In this document: positions 17,725 to 27,160 of the stretch, one piece after another
How positions within the stretch are numbered: position 1 is the first letter of the stretch
How the letters are laid out: every line of letters starts with the position of its first letter
NCBI GenBank assembly: GCA_040901765.1
Contig: JBBDYG010000097.1
Span: 1 to 64,000, forward strand
DNA from: JBBDYG01 sp040901765
GTDB taxonomy: Bacteria > Planctomycetota > Planctomycetia > Pirellulales > Lacipirellulaceae
Length of the DNA stretch: 64,000 bases
Reading direction: 5' to 3'
Position numbers and translations under genes: made by a program
Notes under the pieces: generated by a model
The model's input: only the letters and a program-made list of their open reading frames with translations
Told to the model about the DNA's origin: nothing
The model's database searches: none

Positions 17725-18321
17725 GTGCGACGCATCGACGAAAATCGACTGGAAAGTGACTTGGCGTACCGCTTCGCCTACTTGGCGGAGTTTATGAAGT
17801 TCGGCTCCGAGGAAACGTCCGCCATCCACTCCGCCGCGCCGCTTCTGGCGTCACGAGTCGCAGGCTTGGTCGATGTGGTCTATGTCAAACTTTTCAGTTA
17901 CGATGCGACGAAGCGGCATTTTGTGTCACAGCAAGAGGGATTCGCAGGCGAACTCGCCGCGGATGTCGAAAGTCTGACGCTCGATGACGAAGTGATCAAC
18001 TTCCGCAAGCAGCACCTGGCTCGCTATCTAGGGACACTCGTCACCAAGCCGTATGACAGCAAGATGGTCCAATACCTCGATGCCGTCGGCAAAATGCACA
18101 CCCCCAGATTCGGCAGTGCAGCGATTAATGTGCCGCTGGTGCAAATGAACGCCCTGCTGGGCTTTGTGGCGGATGCGCTCCATGCGACGATTTTCGACTT
18201 AGGTCTCGATCGTCAGACTGAAATCCGTACCCTGAGGGCATTCAGCAAGCTGCTGTGGTTGCAGAATGATTTGATTAATCGGCACTATGCAGCGGAATTG
18301 GTGCGGGAGACTTCCGCGTAA
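17725..18321 (+). CDS. Protoglobin (single-domain heme sensor/oxygenase-type globin)
   Basis: The GTG at 17725 after AGGAA gives 198 residues; the frame is open up to 17608 but that part overlaps the regulator operators. The N-terminus RRIDENRLESDLAYRFAYLA and the proximal-His helix NFRKQHLARYL (His97) match the protoglobin / globin-coupled sensor domain. C-terminal blocks VPLVQMNALLGFVADAL and LLWLQNDLINRHY also match. No output domain is attached. Family members bind heme and diatomic gases (O2, CO, NO). With an Rrf2 regulator divergent from it, gas or nitrosative-stress response is likely. Confidence 0.85.
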   Translation: MRRIDENRLESDLAYRFAYLAEFMKFGSEETSAIHSAAPLLASRVAGLVDVVYVKLFSYDATKRHFVSQQEGFAGELAADVESLTLDDEVINFRKQHLARYLGTLVTKPYDSKMVQYLDAVGKMHTPRFGSAAINVPLVQMNALLGFVADALHATIFDLGLDRQTEIRTLRAFSKLLWLQNDLINRHYAAELVRETSA

Positions 18322-18343
18322 CGGTTTCACAGCGTTGCAAGGG

Positions 18344-18410
18344 AAAAAAAGCCGCGACCACCGGTCGCGGCTTCATGTGAGCGTCATCATTTTCGCGACC
18401 ACCGGTCGCG
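18344..18410 (-). terminator. Two tandem hairpins between protoglobin and fusA (bidirectional terminator)
   Basis: The stem GCCGCGACC-ACC-GGTCGCGGC at 18351-18371 is followed on the minus strand by seven T (18344-18350), a strong intrinsic terminator for fusA. A near copy, CGCGACC-ACC-GGTCGCG at 18394-18410, followed by GCTTT, can serve the plus strand. The same stem appears twice, as in local duplication. Confidence 0.85.
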
Positions 18411-18420
18411 GCTTTCTGAT

Positions 18421-20517
18421 TTACGCTGGCTGCAACTCCGCCTTGCGCTCGGCGATGATCTCGGTTTGCAGGTTCGATGGCACGGGGCGGTACTTGCTCA
18501 GCTCCATCGTAAAAGTGCCCTGGCCTTGCGTCATGCTCCGCAGGTCAGTCGAGTAGCCAAACGTCTCGGCGAGCGGCACGTCGGCAATGATCTTGCAGAC
18601 GCCGTTGTTAGTGTCGGTCGAGGTAACCATTCCGCGGCGGCTGGAAATGTTGCCCACCACGCTTCCTTGGAACGTCTCGGGGCACTCGATTTCCACCAGC
18701 ATGATCGGCTCCAACAGAGCCGGCTTCATCTTGTGGAATTGCTCTCGCATCAGTTCTTGCGCCGTCAGCTTGAAAGCCATCTCCGAGCTATCGACATCGT
18801 GGTAGGTGCCGTCCTCAAGCTCAAACTTCAGTCCCACGACCATGAATCCGGCTAGCGGGCCTTTGGCGATCATTTCGCGGACGCCCTTTTCGACGGCCGG
18901 AATGTATTCCTTGGGAATGCGGCCGCCGGTGACCTTGTTGACGAACAGCAACTCGCCCTGCGTCTCGGCCCGTTCCTCCTCGGTCATCGGGCCCATCTTG
19001 CCCACGATGTGACCGTACTGACCCGAACCGCCCGTTTGCTTCTTTCGCTTGTGATCGAACGAGCACGTCGCCGTCGGTGCTTCGCGGTAGCTGACCTTGG
19101 GCGGACCGACTTCCACCTCGACGCGGTACTCGCGACGGATTCGCTCGACGTATATCTCCAAGTGCAATTCGCCCATGCCAGCGATGATCACCTCGCCCGT
19201 TTCTTCATCGGTGTGGACTTGGAACGTAGGATCTTCCTTGCGGAATCGCTGGAGTGCCTTGCTGAGCCTGTCGGAGTTGTCGCGCGACATCGGCTGGATC
19301 GACATCTTGATCACGGGGTCGGCGACAAACATGCTTTCCAGCGAGCAGTATTTCGGCTCGGCTGCATAGGTGTCGCCGCTCGCGCAGTCGATGCCCATGA
19401 TCGCCACAATGTCGCCGGCGCTGGTGCCATCGACTTCCTCGCGCTTGTCGGCATGCATCTTCACGATCCGGCTGAAGCGGTCCTTCTTGCCGGTCCGCTG
19501 GTTGAAGTACATCTCGCCCTTCTTGATGCTTCCCTGGTAGATGCGCGTGTACGTGAGCTGTCCATACTCGTCGTCGACGATCTTGAAGGCCATGCCCACA
19601 AACGGCTTTTTGGGATCGGGTTCGAGCTTCATCCGCTTCGTCGGGTCGACCGGGTCGAGCGCTGAAATCTCACGGTCCAGCGGCGAGGGTAAGTAACGCA
19701 CAATTGCATCGAGCAGCGGCTGCACGCCCTTATTGCGATAGGCGGTGCCCAGGTAGACCGGCGTCAGGTCTTGGTGCAACACGCCGCCGCGGATGACGTC
19801 GTGGACCAATTCCTCCGGAACCTCTTCCTCCGACAGCAGCAATTCCATCATCTCGTCGCTGTACATCGACAGTGATTCGAGCATGTCGTGCCGCGCCTTC
19901 TTGGCGGCCTCGGCCAGGTTGGCGGGAATCGCCTCTTCGCGGACCTTCTCGCCGTTGGCCCCATCGAAGTAAAGCGCCTTCATCGTGATTAAATCGATGA
20001 CGCCTTCGAACTTGTCCTCTTTGCCAATCCCAAGCTGCATCAGCACCGCATCGCAGCCCAGCTTCGCCTTCACCTGATCGACGACCGACTCGGCGTTCGC
20101 GCCGGTGCGGTCCATCTTGTTGATGAACGCCAGCCGCGGTATGTGGTAACGCTTCATCTGGCGATCGACGGTCATCGACTGCGACTGCACACCACCCACG
20201 GCGCACAGCACGAGCACCGCGCCGTCGAGCACACGCAGGCTGCGCTCGACCTCGACGGTGAAGTCGACGTGTCCCGGCGTGTCGATCAGATTGATTTGGT
20301 GGTCCTGCCACTTCACCGTGGTGGCCGCGCTGGTAATGGTAATGCCGCGCTCCTTCTCCAGCTCCATGTGGTCCATGGTCGCGCCATCGCCGCCGCCGCG
20401 GACGTCCTCGATCTTGTGGATTCGTCCGGCGTAGAACAGAATCCGCTCGCTCAACGTGGTTTTACCCGAGTCGATGTGGGCGGAGATGCCAATGTTACGA
20501 AGGTTGCGCAGATTCAT
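18421..20517 (-). CDS. fusA: Translation elongation factor G
   Basis: The 698-residue protein is full length for EF-G. The GTP-binding motifs are AHIDSGKTT near residue 12, DTPGHVDF near 80 and NKMD near 135. Domain IV (GSGQYGHIVGKM) and the C-terminal domain V are complete. The start has GAGGA eight bases upstream. EF-G drives ribosomal translocation and, with RRF, recycling. The gene is not next to rpsL/rpsG or tuf, so it is outside the usual str operon. Planctomycetes often carry such detached or extra copies. The product could be a paralogue, but no catalytic residue looks lost. Confidence 0.95.
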   Translation of the reverse strand: MNLRNLRNIGISAHIDSGKTTLSERILFYAGRIHKIEDVRGGGDGATMDHMELEKERGITITSAATTVKWQDHQINLIDTPGHVDFTVEVERSLRVLDGAVLVLCAVGGVQSQSMTVDRQMKRYHIPRLAFINKMDRTGANAESVVDQVKAKLGCDAVLMQLGIGKEDKFEGVIDLITMKALYFDGANGEKVREEAIPANLAEAAKKARHDMLESLSMYSDEMMELLLSEEEVPEELVHDVIRGGVLHQDLTPVYLGTAYRNKGVQPLLDAIVRYLPSPLDREISALDPVDPTKRMKLEPDPKKPFVGMAFKIVDDEYGQLTYTRIYQGSIKKGEMYFNQRTGKKDRFSRIVKMHADKREEVDGTSAGDIVAIMGIDCASGDTYAAEPKYCSLESMFVADPVIKMSIQPMSRDNSDRLSKALQRFRKEDPTFQVHTDEETGEVIIAGMGELHLEIYVERIRREYRVEVEVGPPKVSYREAPTATCSFDHKRKKQTGGSGQYGHIVGKMGPMTEEERAETQGELLFVNKVTGGRIPKEYIPAVEKGVREMIAKGPLAGFMVVGLKFELEDGTYHDVDSSEMAFKLTAQELMREQFHKMKPALLEPIMLVEIECPETFQGSVVGNISSRRGMVTSTDTNNGVCKIIADVPLAETFGYSTDLRSMTQGQGTFTMELSKYRPVPSNLQTEIIAERKAELQPA

Positions 20518-21060
20518 CGGGTTCCTCGATCGGCCAGCGCCCTGGGCTGGCTACTGTTAAATTCTTCACTAATTCTAACGTGACGCGTCACTCAATGACG
20601 CCGGTCGCACGAATCGCCATGCGCCAAAAACGCACGACTATCGTACCGGAACGGCCGCTGGTGGGCACGGTCAGTCTCACGCGACAGGCCCAAGCGGTGA
20701 AAGCACCACGAGGCCGGGCTTGGCGACGTTTGCTGCCCGGCCCGCCACAAAGGGGCGATGGGAGAACGGGACGCCCGAACGTAAGACCCTGGGAAAGGCG
20801 GGATAGCCTTGTATGGTAGCTCTTACCGATCCCCGTTTCTAGGGTGAATCGTTCAGATTCGCCGTGAATCGGCCCGCGCCATTACCTGCCCCACGCGAAT
20901 GCCTAATTTTCCGCGGACAAACCTATAGGGAGGCCACACCGCTCGACCGATTCGCTCCGAACAACCGACCCTCGATCAAGGGTGGACACTTCCGCCGCTG
21001 CTGGACAAACTGCCGTTTCCCGATTCCGCTCAAACCCTTTAGCCACGCCGGGTTAACACT
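20518..21060. other. Intergenic region without convincing gene
   Basis: About 540 bp lie between divergent genes. Short frames exist, but codon use and lack of ribosome sites make them unconvincing. It must hold the promoters of fusA and the CPBP gene. I could not place -35 and -10 boxes with confidence. Confidence 0.5.
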
Positions 21061-21948
21061 ATGAATACGGATTCCCGTCCCGTCGGTTCGGCAGACGATG
21101 CGCTAAGCAGCCGATTCTGGGCCGGTCTCCCGTGGGCACCGTTCGTAATCCCGTTCTTGGTGTACGGGTTGATCGGCAGCCTCGAACCTTCCGACCCGCC
21201 TGAGCCAAACCTTTTAGGGTTTACGGTCGCCTACGAACACTACCCCCTGATCTACACCGTAAAAATCGCCGCCACGATCGCAGCCCTAGCAATCTTCTGG
21301 CCCGCCTACACCCAATCCCCCTCCCTCTTGTGGGGAGGGGCTAGGGGAGGGGAAATTCCCAATGAAGGCACTGATCTCGCTTCCCCCCCCTCCGTCCCTG
21401 GGGGAGGGGCTAGGAGAGGGGGTTTTCTCGTCCGCGTAAGCCCGCTCGCCATCGTCGTCGGTGTCGTGGGCGGCCTGCTGTGGATCGCGCTCGCCCACGT
21501 CCCCCTCGAACAACTCCTCGCCCCATTCGGCATCGGCGACTGGTTCGCCCGCAGCGACCGTCCCGCCTTTAACCCATTCGAGCAACTCAAAGACAACCAA
21601 GCCTGGGCGTATGGTTTCCTCGGCATCCGCTTCATCGGCCTCGTGCTCGTCGTGGCCATGATGGAAGAGCTATTCCTTCGCGGCTTCCTGATGCGGTTCG
21701 TCATGCATGCCAACTGGCCCCAAGTTCCCTTCGGCGAAGTCAACGGCACGGCCATCGCCGTAGGCACGATCTTTCCCATGCTCACTCACCCGCCCAGCGA
21801 ACTGCTGGCCGTTGCCGTCTGGTTCAGCCTCGTCACCTGGCTGATGGTCCGCACCAAAAACTTCTGGGACTGCGTCGCAGCACACGCGATCACGAACCTG
21901 ATGCTCGGTATTTACGTGGTCGTCTTCAAACAGTGGTGGTTGTGGTAG
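21061..21948 (+). CDS. Exosortase-associated CPBP (CAAX-like) membrane protease
   Basis: The 295-residue polytopic membrane protein carries the CPBP motif MMEELFLRGFLMRF (EExxxR) near residue 201. The second motif is HPPSELLAV near 243, and the third, near the C-terminus, is FWDCVAAHAITNLMLG. The end (KQWWLW) and overall layout match the CAAX prenyl protease-related family that accompanies exosortases (TIGR03008-like), fitting the PEP-CTERM protein in this window. Residues about 84-123 are unusual: a Gly/Pro-rich low-complexity stretch encoded by an intergenic-type GC-rich palindromic repeat that entered in frame, between the segments IFWPAY and VRVSPLAIV. Whether this cytoplasmic or periplasmic loop tolerates the insertion is unknown. 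Confidence 0.8.
   Translation: MNTDSRPVGSADDALSSRFWAGLPWAPFVIPFLVYGLIGSLEPSDPPEPNLLGFTVAYEHYPLIYTVKIAATIAALAIFWPAYTQSPSLLWGGARGGEIPNEGTDLASPPSVPGGGARRGGFLVRVSPLAIVVGVVGGLLWIALAHVPLEQLLAPFGIGDWFARSDRPAFNPFEQLKDNQAWAYGFLGIRFIGLVLVVAMMEELFLRGFLMRFVMHANWPQVPFGEVNGTAIAVGTIFPMLTHPPSELLAVAVWFSLVTWLMVRTKNFWDCVAAHAITNLMLGIYVVVFKQWWLW
21310..21429 (+). repeat. GC-rich palindromic repeat pair inserted in frame in the CPBP gene
   Basis: Two similar units (CCCTCCCTCTTGTGGGGAGG and following; TCCGTCCCTGGGGGAGGGGC and following) each form a stem and share GGGGAGGGGCTAGG. The length is 120 bp, a multiple of three, so the frame survives. A related unit lies at about 37605-37640 outside genes. Confidence 0.7.
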
Positions 21949-21983
21949 AGGCAGTCCAACATACGAATTCCAAGCCAATCGCG

Positions 21984-22363
21984 TCTCTGCCCTGAAAGGG
22001 CAAAATCTGATAGCCCAGGGCGTCGCCCTGGGAACGAATCGAGCCACGATACCCAAGCTCTGAAAGAGCGGCATCATTAGTTCAAGCGCGATCCCGCCCA
22101 TTCAGGGCTTGAACGATGGGTGGGATCTGTACCCAGGGCTTCGCCCTGGGCTACCCGATCGCGCCCTTTCAGGGCGAAGAGCGCTTGATCGCGCTCGTCA
22201 CAAGGTTCGCTCACATTCAATGGCGCGCACCGCGACGCTTTGCGGCGGACGCTAGATGGCGCACTCCGGGCCTCGGCCTGAAAGGCCGAAATCGGATAGC
22301 CCAGGGCAACGCCCTGGGTACGGATCGAAATACAATTCCCAAGCTCTGAAAGTGCGACATCGA
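21984..22363. repeat. Cluster of three interspersed palindromic repeats
   Basis: Copies lie at about 21984-22083 (plus), 22097-22181 (minus) and 22270-22363 (plus). The shared core is CCTGAAAGG, then GATAGCCCAGGGC, four variable bases, GCCCTGGG and, about 30 bases later, CCCAAGCTCTGAAAG. Each core forms a hairpin CAGGGC/GCCCTG. This fills the 566-bp gap between the CPBP gene and the next gene. It looks like a REP-like family common in planctomycete genomes. Confidence 0.7.
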
Positions 22364-22514
22364 CCGTGCCGGGTTCATGGCTGCCTGCAAATTATTTCGC
22401 ACCACTTCGAGTGGTTCCGCTAGAATGAAGAAGCGCCGGACGCGGAACGATTTCCTAGCAATCCATCGCGCATGAAGTCAAGGTTCGATTGGACTTCCCT
22501 TTTTTCAGCTACAC

Positions 22515-24242
22515 ATGAGAGCAATTCAAATGGCACACAAGCGACATTCTTGTGAACGATTGATCGGTGCTGCGATCGCGCTTGGCAATTTGACGCTTTG
22601 TCCGACTGCCCTTTTCGCCGATGAAAAGCCACCGCAAGAAATACTTTTGGTACCGGTTCGAGTGGTCGATGCCGAAAATGCGCCGATCGCGGGCGTCGAG
22701 GTCATTCCATGGGCGCTGCGTTGCTCCCAAGGGCACGGCAAATGGCGCGTGGGCGGGCTGGGCGACAGCGAGCCAGAAGCGGTTACGACCGACGCCGATG
22801 GCCGCGCGACTATCGCGTACCCTCGGTATGCCGAGCCGAAAGAGTATGTGAGTACGACCGAGGTGACCCTGTCGCTCAACCACCCTGATTTTGCTTATAT
22901 CAGTCACGAGGACGTTAACGTTCCTAGAGAAGACGATGGGCCACACACGGTCACTTTGCCACGCGGAGCCGTGGTCGAAATCGTCCCGATCGAAGAGGGT
23001 AAGCCGGCGAAGCTTGAAGGACTCTATGTGAAGTGGTCCGACGGTCGGTCGTGGGTGGCGGGGATAGGGCCAAAGATAACCGACGACGTCGCGCTCCGCA
23101 TTCCGCCGATGCCGGCCGGAAAAGGGAAGCTGCTCATGGCAAGACTTGACGGCGAACGCGTGACGCATTTCAGTCCCGTCGTCGATCTTGAACTTCAGAC
23201 GGACACAACGGTCCGCGAGCGTGTGGAATTGTCTCCCGCTGTACGGATCAAGGGTTCGTTCAGCGCAAATGTGCCACGCCCCGTTGCGAACGGACGTGTA
23301 TCGTTGCGAATGCTGCCGAAGGAGTCGGGCTTTACGGACGTAAACTGGTACGATTGGACCCCGGTCGCGGAGGATGGAACGTTTGAAATCGATTCCTGGC
23401 CGGCGGGCGAAGCCTTGCAGGTCATCGCCATCTGCGATGGCTTCATCGCCGAGTCGGGGGAGGCGCCGGAGGTCGTCCAAGATCCGCCGAAGATCGATTC
23501 CTTTCAGCGGCCACAGGTGTTTTCATCGGAAGCGCTAGGTGAACCCATCGAGGTTCGCATGACGCCGATGGTGCGATGCGCTATCGAAACGGTCAATGAA
23601 TCGGGTGCGCCGGTGGCCGGCGTGAAGGTCGGGTCGTGCCCCAATGTCGGCTGGTGGAATGGCGGCTCGCAAATCTATTGCACCCCGCTTGTGCGCGGCG
23701 CGCAGCTATTGGTGAAGCGCGACTATTCGACCTGCATTGATACCGCTTTTCCAACCCCCTTCATAACGACGACCGATGCAAATGGACGAGGCGAACTCGA
23801 ACTGCCAGCGGGGCGTGAAGACCTGTATGTCGAGCACGCTGAATATGAGTTGCCGGTCGTGCGCGGTCGTCGGGATCATCGAGTACTTCTCGACTCTAGC
23901 AAGTCGACAACGATCCAACTCAGACTCCAACCGAAGGGCAACGAGTTCCTCGGCGAATGGGACAAGCTCGCGGGCGTACTCTTCGGATGCACCGGCGAAG
24001 AATGCCGCCGGTTGCTCGACGATGCTGGCTTTCGCACCAACATGGATGAGGTCCGCAAGTTACTTGACTCGGCCGACGATCCGACCGATCCCGCGGTTCT
24101 AAGTTCGGCCTACACAGCCACGGCCGCTGCATTCGACGAACTGGATGACAAAGAAGAAGCATCCAAATGGCGGCTCAAGGCTGCGCAGCAGGCCGAGAAG
24201 TTGAAGGCCAAGTCCCGCGACACTTCGGAACCAAAGCCCTAG
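22515..24242 (+). CDS. Exported protein with carboxypeptidase-regulatory-like domains
   Basis: The start at 22515 (or 22530, MAHKRHS) gives about 575 residues with a signal peptide ending near residue 36 (ALFADEKP). Two or three Ig-like regulatory folds are suggested by the repeated pattern: VRVVDAENAPIAGVEV followed by TTDADGRATI near residues 50-100, and VNESGAPVAGVKV followed by TTDANGRGELELPAG near 360-435. The last 110 residues are helical and charged and resemble TPR or scaffold helices. Such proteins are abundant in planctomycetes, lie in the periplasm or on the cell surface and have no known reaction. There is no operon partner. Confidence 0.7.
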   Translation: MRAIQMAHKRHSCERLIGAAIALGNLTLCPTALFADEKPPQEILLVPVRVVDAENAPIAGVEVIPWALRCSQGHGKWRVGGLGDSEPEAVTTDADGRATIAYPRYAEPKEYVSTTEVTLSLNHPDFAYISHEDVNVPREDDGPHTVTLPRGAVVEIVPIEEGKPAKLEGLYVKWSDGRSWVAGIGPKITDDVALRIPPMPAGKGKLLMARLDGERVTHFSPVVDLELQTDTTVRERVELSPAVRIKGSFSANVPRPVANGRVSLRMLPKESGFTDVNWYDWTPVAEDGTFEIDSWPAGEALQVIAICDGFIAESGEAPEVVQDPPKIDSFQRPQVFSSEALGEPIEVRMTPMVRCAIETVNESGAPVAGVKVGSCPNVGWWNGGSQIYCTPLVRGAQLLVKRDYSTCIDTAFPTPFITTTDANGRGELELPAGREDLYVEHAEYELPVVRGRRDHRVLLDSSKSTTIQLRLQPKGNEFLGEWDKLAGVLFGCTGEECRRLLDDAGFRTNMDEVRKLLDSADDPTDPAVLSSAYTATAAAFDELDDKEEASKWRLKAAQQAEKLKAKSRDTSEPKP

Positions 24243-24892
24243 CGCACCTGCCATCGGATCAGTTCGTGCAATGCGGACTTCGCCGGGTGCCACTCCACGC
24301 CGCTAACCCAGTCTTTCCGTCGAAAGGCAACGTAGTTGCATCCAAGCCGGAGGCTTGGCAGCCATTAGCCGGCGGTAAGCGCGAGCGCCACCGCCGGAAA
24401 AATCGAGCGATACAAGGAAGCACCCCGGTAGGGGTGCCAGCAACCTCATTCCATGCGAAATTGCTGCGACCCCGACCGGGGGCGTGCGGGCGATCTTTTG
24501 GTTTCCGGTGGTGCGCTGCGCGACCACCGGCTAATGGCTGCCATCCCGCTCAACAAAAGACGTGAAGTTGCAGTTCCCCGACCCTCGCGGCGCAGTCGGT
24601 TTCACGCTCTTTGACAACTCGAATATAGAGATCGACCCGCTACGCAACCCCTTCCCCCGCGGACGGGGAGGGGGATGATATCCGCCACCCAGCCCCCTAA
24701 TGCTGTCCGCCCATGCCCGGCCGTTGGCGGCCAGAATCAGGCTTTATCTGCCCAATCGGCGGGACGCCCTCCCAAAACCGAAATCCCTGACTCCCGACCC
24801 CCTGACTCCTCGCCCCCCCCCATCAAAACAGCAAGGGCCTCGCTGCTTTCGCAACAAGGCCCCCGCGTCCCCCCCTCGCGTAAATTGTGCGT
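24243..24892. other. 650-bp intergenic region with inverted repeats
   Basis: No gene is supported. Apart from the inverted repeat pair listed separately, it holds GC-rich palindromes (CCCTTCCCCCGCGGACGGGG near 24650) and poly-C tracts near 24810-24830. Confidence 0.5.
24357..24542. repeat. Inverted pair of an interspersed repeat
   Basis: GGCAGCCATTAGCCGG at 24357-24372 returns as its reverse complement at 24527-24542 (allowing small mismatches further in). Each arm of about 85 bp has its own inner stem (CACCGCCGG; CCGGTGGTG) and a GGTAGGGG- or GACCGGGGG-type tail. This looks like two REP-like units facing each other. Confidence 0.65.
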
Positions 24893-27160
24893 CTAACGCT
24901 GGTAAGTCGCTTGGCGGATCGGCTGTGGCGGCTCGGTGCGGAAGGGTTGGTTCGATTGGTACAGAGCTAAGCGATCTTGGTACAACGCCCGATCGGCCGC
25001 GGGCGCCAACTCAATGGCTCGCGCCTGGGTCGCTTGGGCCCCGGCAAAGTCGCCCGCATTGGCCTGAGCGGCCGCCAGCGTGTCCAGCGTTAGGTCGTCC
25101 TCCTGGCCGGCGCGCTGTAATGCTTGTTCGGCATGGGCCAGCGCTTGTTCCGCATTGCGAAACGATTCGTCGGGACATGTCGCTTGGACCCAGGCGAGAC
25201 TTCGGTAGGCCGCTTCGAGGCTCGGGTCCATCGCGATTGTCTGCTGATAGCCTTCAATAGCGGCGGCGTAGCGGCCCATGTCGGTGAGCAGGTCGGCCCG
25301 GCCCAGGGCCATGTGCGCGTCGCCGGAAGCAAGCAGCACCGCGGCATCGTAGTGTTGCAGTGCCTCCTCGAAGTTGCCCACCATGTGGCACACGCGTCCG
25401 CGGCCTTTATGCGCTACTGCCAGGTCGGGGTCCAGCGTAATCGCTTGTCGGTAGTCATCGAGCGCCGCCCCCAGGTCGCCCGCCTGCGTGTACAGCGCGG
25501 CGCGATTCGAATAGGCCTTGGCGAATTTCGGATTAAGCTCGACGGTGCGGTTGAATTCATCGAACGCCGCGGCAAACTGACCTTGCTGCGCGAGCATCAC
25601 GCCACGATTGTGAACGGCCCGCCAGAGGTCGGGATTGGTGTGAATCGCGTCCTCGAAGTCGAGCATCGCGTCGCGATCGCGTCCGGCGTCGGCCCGCAAC
25701 TCGCCGCGTCGGTTAAGCGCCCAGCCGGCCAGGTTCTTGCTGTACTCGACGGCTTGAGCCGAACTGTCGATTGCCAGCGCGTGGCGGCACATCTGCACGA
25801 CCTGCGTGAGCTGTTCTTCCGATTCCGCTGTCTGGGCGAAACCATTCGCTTCGGCCAAGAGTTGAACCACCCGCTCCGAGGGCTGCGCCGTGGGGGCAGC
25901 TTGAACTGCTTCAGCACGGAGGGGGACCGGGTTCTTCGCCACCGCCGTCGGCTGTTGCGAAGCCGTCGCCGCGCGGTTTTCAATTACTAACGGCACTGGT
26001 TCCGATTGAATGACACGCGACTGCATCGTTGGAGAGGGGGACATCGGCATTGAAGCCTGTGGACTCTGGTGCGGCATCTCCGGCGACATTGAGGTGATTA
26101 AGGGCCGATTCTGCTGAGGGGCACGCGAACCTTGGGGCGAGGAACTCGCGCTGCGCGTTGCAACCGAAGTAGCTTCATCGCTTACGAACACAGGTTGAGA
26201 CTGTGGACCGCTAGCGACCGGGTCTCTGCCCGGCTGCCGTAATCGCTCCATTGTTTCGCGCCCGCGGTCGAAGGCATTGTTCTCCGGGCCTTGCGGAACT
26301 CGTGCGAAACTATTGTGCGGCTGAGTAGGAACGCTGGTCGCTCCACGACTGGTTTGCATTGAATTGTTTGGGTTGCCACCAAGTAGACTCGCCGGCCGGT
26401 TCGTCGCAGGGCGTAACTGCAAGCCGCTGTTGCCTCGCGACGTGTAATCAACCGGGGTTACCGCACGGTCTTGAAGATCGCTGACTTCCGATTGCTCTCG
26501 CTGCAACTGCATCTGCTGTACTCGCGAAACGTCATTCCGAAATTGTCCGGGCTCTTGCGTCGGTTGGTTTTGATAGTTGTTGGGGCGGCCCATGGGAGCG
26601 GCTTGATCGGCCGGCGGCATCGCTTCTTCATCCGCGCCGCCAAAGAGTTTTCGCAGCGAAAATCGCGACGGCTTCTCGCTCGGAGCCAGTGCTTCCTCGC
26701 CTGATTGCGGCACGGGCGTCGTGCGACGCTGCATGCGGCGCGGACCCGGATGCTTTGCGGACCGAGTCCCAGGCGCGGCTTGTTCGGAAGCATCGTCCCC
26801 AAAAATTCCCGATAACGAAAGTCGCCCAAACTTCGATCGAAGCCCGGAACTCGACTCCGCTTCGCCAGTCGGCTCCGTAGGCGCCGCGAGCATCTCTCTC
26901 GGCACCGTTTGCGGCGCGGCTTGGCCACGCGAGGGGCGGCTTGTCCGTTGCTGCATTCCGCCAATCGCATGGGGTGTCGACGGGCCTCGCAGAGCTGGCA
27001 GCTTCGGCCCGCTGTCGTCTGCGGCGGGCGAGGCTGCCTCGTAGTCCCCTGCAAACGCGACGCCTTGGGCGCTCGCAGAGTTGCTCGCTAGCAAACCTAG
27101 CAATCCGACCGCGAAACTGTGTGTTGCCGTCATGGAAAATCGTCGTGAAATAATGAACAT
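24893..27160 (-). CDS. Exported TPR-repeat protein with Pro/Gln-rich N-terminal half
   Basis: I chose the ATG at 27160 (MFIISRRFSMTATHSF), with 27133 as an alternative. A signal peptide follows (ending SNSASAQG). The protein is about 755 residues. The N-terminal half (to about 430) is disordered and rich in Pro, Gln, Ser and Arg. The C-terminal half has some eight tetratricopeptide repeats (for example FAAAFDEFNRTVELNPKFAK). Its last about 100 residues resemble those of the next gene on the minus strand (LDTLAAAQANAGDFAGAQAT versus LDSVAAAHANAGDYAAAVQF). It probably works in protein assembly at the cell envelope. The partner is unknown. Confidence 0.75.
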   Translation of the reverse strand: MFIISRRFSMTATHSFAVGLLGLLASNSASAQGVAFAGDYEAASPAADDSGPKLPALRGPSTPHAIGGMQQRTSRPSRGQAAPQTVPREMLAAPTEPTGEAESSSGLRSKFGRLSLSGIFGDDASEQAAPGTRSAKHPGPRRMQRRTTPVPQSGEEALAPSEKPSRFSLRKLFGGADEEAMPPADQAAPMGRPNNYQNQPTQEPGQFRNDVSRVQQMQLQREQSEVSDLQDRAVTPVDYTSRGNSGLQLRPATNRPASLLGGNPNNSMQTSRGATSVPTQPHNSFARVPQGPENNAFDRGRETMERLRQPGRDPVASGPQSQPVFVSDEATSVATRSASSSPQGSRAPQQNRPLITSMSPEMPHQSPQASMPMSPSPTMQSRVIQSEPVPLVIENRAATASQQPTAVAKNPVPLRAEAVQAAPTAQPSERVVQLLAEANGFAQTAESEEQLTQVVQMCRHALAIDSSAQAVEYSKNLAGWALNRRGELRADAGRDRDAMLDFEDAIHTNPDLWRAVHNRGVMLAQQGQFAAAFDEFNRTVELNPKFAKAYSNRAALYTQAGDLGAALDDYRQAITLDPDLAVAHKGRGRVCHMVGNFEEALQHYDAAVLLASGDAHMALGRADLLTDMGRYAAAIEGYQQTIAMDPSLEAAYRSLAWVQATCPDESFRNAEQALAHAEQALQRAGQEDDLTLDTLAAAQANAGDFAGAQATQARAIELAPAADRALYQDRLALYQSNQPFRTEPPQPIRQATYQR

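Noticed and set aside
20580..20819. Plus-strand frame of 79 codons upstream of the CPBP gene
   Set aside because: No ribosome site, Arg-rich composition and no family likeness.
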